Below, in pieces: positions 6,871 to 8,389 of a DNA stretch of 8,389 nt. Below the pieces are notes generated by a model that saw only the letters and a list, made by a program, of their open reading frames with translations, had not been told where the DNA came from and searched no databases. Origin of the DNA: Bacteroidales bacterium (GTDB lineage Bacteria > Bacteroidota > Bacteroidia > Bacteroidales > UBA932); assembly GCA_009784635.1 (NCBI GenBank), contig WRBG01000080.1, positions 1-8,389 on the forward strand, in the 5' to 3' direction. Each line of letters starts with the position of its first letter. Position 1 is the stretch's first letter. Made by a program: the position numbers and the translations under genes.

Positions 6871-7494
6871 ATGCTGATTATAGGTATTGCAGGCGGAACG
6901 GGTTCGGGTAAGACGACCGTGGTTAATCAGATTACGGAGGTTCTTTCTCCGAACAAAGTCGCCATTATTCCTCAAGATGCTTATTATAAAGACAGTAGCC
7001 ATCTGCCTTTATCGGAGCGCCTTGAACTGAATTTTGACCACCCCGATTCGCTGGATTTTGACCTGTTGGTGAGCCATCTTAAAGAGTTGCGCAAAGGTCG
7101 GTCTATTAAACAACCTATTTATTCCTACCTTACCTGCTCCCGCGCTAAGGAAACCATACATGTTGAGCCGGCCCATGTAATTATTGTAGAAGGGATTTTG
7201 ATTTTCAACTGTACCGAATTGCGCACATGTATGGACATTAGGGTTTTTGTTGACGCCGATGCGGACGACCGCCTCAGTCGGGTTATTTGTCGCGATATTA
7301 TGGAGCGCGGCAGGTCGATAGACAAGGTGCTGCAACGCTACGAGGCGTTGGTAAAGCCTATGCACCTGCAATTTATTGAACCGACCAAACGCTATGCCGA
7401 CATTATTGTACCTCAAGGAGGGCATAATCGGGTGGCGATAGAAATGCTGCTGGCGACCATTGAAAAACACTTGAAAACCAACGAAGATGTTTAA
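6871..7494 (+). CDS. udk: Uridine kinase (uridine/cytidine monophosphokinase)
   Basis: A 207-residue P-loop kinase that phosphorylates uridine and cytidine to UMP and CMP in pyrimidine salvage. Walker A is GGTGSGKT (residues 8-15) at the very start, with the nucleoside-site segments PQDAYYKD (34-41) and NFDHPDSLDFD (54-64). VIIVEGIL (103-110) follows, then the lid region RDIMERGRS (141-149), and PMHLQFIEPTKRYADIIVP (163-181), nearly identical to E. coli Udk at the C-terminal end. Length fits the family. The usual Y-x-x-H-[TS]-R nucleoside-binding motif reads YLTCSR (86-91), with Cys89 at the position of His117 of human UCK2. The start at 6871 is fixed because the P-loop begins within eight residues. 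It follows asnS by 12 bases, and its last 8 bases overlap the next gene. Phosphoribulokinase-type relatives are possible but less likely. Confidence 0.93.
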   Translation: MLIIGIAGGTGSGKTTVVNQITEVLSPNKVAIIPQDAYYKDSSHLPLSERLELNFDHPDSLDFDLLVSHLKELRKGRSIKQPIYSYLTCSRAKETIHVEPAHVIIVEGILIFNCTELRTCMDIRVFVDADADDRLSRVICRDIMERGRSIDKVLQRYEALVKPMHLQFIEPTKRYADIIVPQGGHNRVAIEMLLATIEKHLKTNEDV

Positions 7495-8197
7495 GCGGGG
7501 AAACAGAGCGGGCATCTACCTTACCGTATCGGTACACTTGGGGGCGCTGATTATTTTTCTTTTGTACCAGATTCGCTTTGAGTTGAGGAGGGAAACCGCT
7601 TTTGTATTGGACTTTACCAAACAGGAGGAGGCCGAAAGACTCGTGCAAAGAGAGCAGATGCGGGCCAATGTTTCCGAAGAATTAGACGCCCTCCTCTCTG
7701 CCAACAGAAGCGCCCTGCGGAACGTGGCGGTGGACGCTTTGGAGCGGAATCAAACCCTTAGGGACGACCGGTTTCGCAATCCTTCGGAGGTATACGACGA
7801 GCACCAACAGTTACAGGCCAAGTTAGACGCCTCCCGCAGAGCTGCTCAAGCCCTGCAAGGCAGCGATGACGATGTGGCGTCCATACAGACCGAACAACCC
7901 GCGTCCGAAACCTATACAGGGCCTTCAGTCATCTCCTACAAACTGGAGGGGCGTAAAGCCGTGAGTCTCCCTATTCCGGCCTATAAAGGTTTGAGAGGAG
8001 GCGATGTTACCATATTGATTGTAGTTAATCCCTACGGATATGTGATTTCCACCTCGGTGGTCAGGCAATTCTCCTCATCCGATCCCAACTTGATTGAGTA
8101 CGCCATCAACGCAGCCCGCTCGTCGCGTTTTAACCGTGACGATAATGCATCCCAACAGCAACAGGGAGAAATTGTGTACCGATTCATTGCTCAATAA
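7487..8197 (+). CDS. TonB-like energy transducer / TonB C-terminal domain protein
   Basis: A 236-residue protein with one N-terminal membrane helix (about residues 8-28, preceded by basic MFKRGNR), which places the rest in the periplasm. Residues about 43-125 are highly charged with few prolines and probably form long helices or a coiled coil. The C-terminal domain (about 148-236) has TonB/TolA-C character: a GRKAVSLPIPAYKG lead-in, strand GGDVTILIVV, NPYGYVISTSVV, helix NLIEYAINAARSSRFN, and a closing EIVYRFIAQ strand. Canonical TonB has a Pro-rich spacer; here a helical spacer takes its place. It may link the ExbB/ExbD motor encoded upstream to outer-membrane receptors, or work in another envelope role. 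The ATG at 7487 overlaps the udk stop by 8 bases, pointing to translational coupling. The fold call rests on pattern only. Confidence 0.72.
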   Translation: MFKRGNRAGIYLTVSVHLGALIIFLLYQIRFELRRETAFVLDFTKQEEAERLVQREQMRANVSEELDALLSANRSALRNVAVDALERNQTLRDDRFRNPSEVYDEHQQLQAKLDASRRAAQALQGSDDDVASIQTEQPASETYTGPSVISYKLEGRKAVSLPIPAYKGLRGGDVTILIVVNPYGYVISTSVVRQFSSSDPNLIEYAINAARSSRFNRDDNASQQQQGEIVYRFIAQ

Positions 8198-8218
8198 AAA
8201 TCCTTACCTTTCTATAAT

Positions 8219-8389
8219 ATGACCGATAACCCTCTGCTTCTGAAGTTTGACACTCCTTTCCAGACCCCTCCCTTTGATTTGATTAAAGCGGAACACTACA
8301 AGCCGGCTTTTGTGGAAGCCATGAGACAACATCGGGCCGAGATTGATGCCATCATCAACAACCCCCAAGAGCCTACTTTTGAGAACTGT
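8219..8389 (+). CDS. M3-family metallopeptidase (Dcp / oligopeptidase A type), N-terminal part, truncated by window end
   Basis: Starts at ATG 8219 and stays open to the window end, 57 codons. The translation begins MTDNPLLLKFDTPFQTPPFD and continues with a KAEHYKPAFVEAM segment, then EIDAIINNPQEPTFEN. The pattern NPLL-x(5)-TPFxxPPFDxIKxEHYxPAF is typical of the N-terminus of M3 zinc peptidases such as peptidyl-dipeptidase Dcp and oligopeptidase A. The zinc motif HExxH lies far downstream, outside the window, so activity and subtype cannot be confirmed. No signal peptide is present in these residues. It follows the TonB-like gene by 21 bases in the same direction. A TACCTTTC at 8205-8212 resembles a Bacteroidetes -7 box but would leave almost no leader. 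Confidence 0.85.
   Translation, partial: MTDNPLLLKFDTPFQTPPFDLIKAEHYKPAFVEAMRQHRAEIDAIINNPQEPTFENC

Noticed and set aside
6864..6871. TATCTTTA resembling a Bacteroidetes -7 promoter box before udk
   Set aside because: It ends at the start codon itself, so transcription would begin inside the gene after the ATG, and no -33 box is clear; the udk P-loop fixes the start here.
6451..7002. 183-codon minus-strand frame across the asnS-udk junction
   Set aside because: Its sequence is the complement of AsnRS motif 3 and the Udk P-loop region; no domain or start context supports it.
7009..7515. 168-codon minus-strand frame opposite udk
   Set aside because: Shadow of udk in composition, with no recognisable family or membrane and signal features.
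8205..8212. TACCTTTC resembling a -7 promoter box before the M3 peptidase gene
   Set aside because: Initiation would fall at about the ATG and the nearest TTG (8187-8189) is badly spaced; more likely chance in AT-rich sequence.
1..8389. Mobile element, CRISPR, defence or phage system
   Set aside because: No terminal inverted repeats, regularly spaced direct repeats, transposase, integrase or nuclease-like proteins were seen. Every long frame is accounted for by a housekeeping or envelope gene or is a shadow of one.

Overview
The window looks like a chromosomal segment of a Bacteroidetes bacterium, probably Bacteroidales-like. Three things suggest this: the gene order exbB, small membrane protein, exbD, exbD; the near absence of Shine-Dalgarno sequences, with A-rich leaders before start codons instead; and the sequence character of the uridine kinase, the TonB-like protein and the M3 peptidase start. 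Lineage is inferred from protein features only. Every recognisable gene is on the + strand, and genes are packed with gaps of about 7 to 21 bases inside the two main blocks. No mobile element, CRISPR array, integrase or restriction gene is visible, so this reads as core genome rather than an accessory island.

Layout. Positions 1-237 hold the 3' end of a type I L-asparaginase gene. Positions 328-415 are a complete tRNA-Ser(GGA). Positions 489-2768 form a four-gene Ton motor block: ExbB, a four-helix membrane protein of unknown function, and two different ExbD proteins. The block closes with a strong hairpin terminator at about 2794-2820. Positions 2839-8389 form a second tightly spaced block: a secreted or lipid-anchored alkaline phosphatase, adenosylhomocysteinase (ahcY), asparaginyl-tRNA synthetase (asnS), uridine kinase (udk), a TonB-like protein, and the beginning of an M3-family peptidase (Dcp/oligopeptidase A type) that runs off the end.

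How the genes may work together. ExbB and the two ExbD proteins should form the inner-membrane, proton-driven motor that energises TonB-dependent outer-membrane uptake. The TonB-like protein at 7487-8197 is a plausible partner, although it lies about 4.7 kb from the motor genes and has no proline-rich spacer. Alkaline phosphatase could release phosphate and nucleosides outside the cytoplasm, and Udk could rephosphorylate salvaged uridine or cytidine. AhcY clears S-adenosylhomocysteine. AsnS and the tRNA are translation genes, so the second block is a mixed housekeeping operon rather than one pathway.

I found no convincing new defence or mobile system. The points most worth a second look are the unknown membrane protein inside the Ton motor operon, the hairpin placed right against the alkaline phosphatase start, the non-canonical TonB-like protein, and residue substitutions at family-key positions in Udk, ExbB and the phosphatase.
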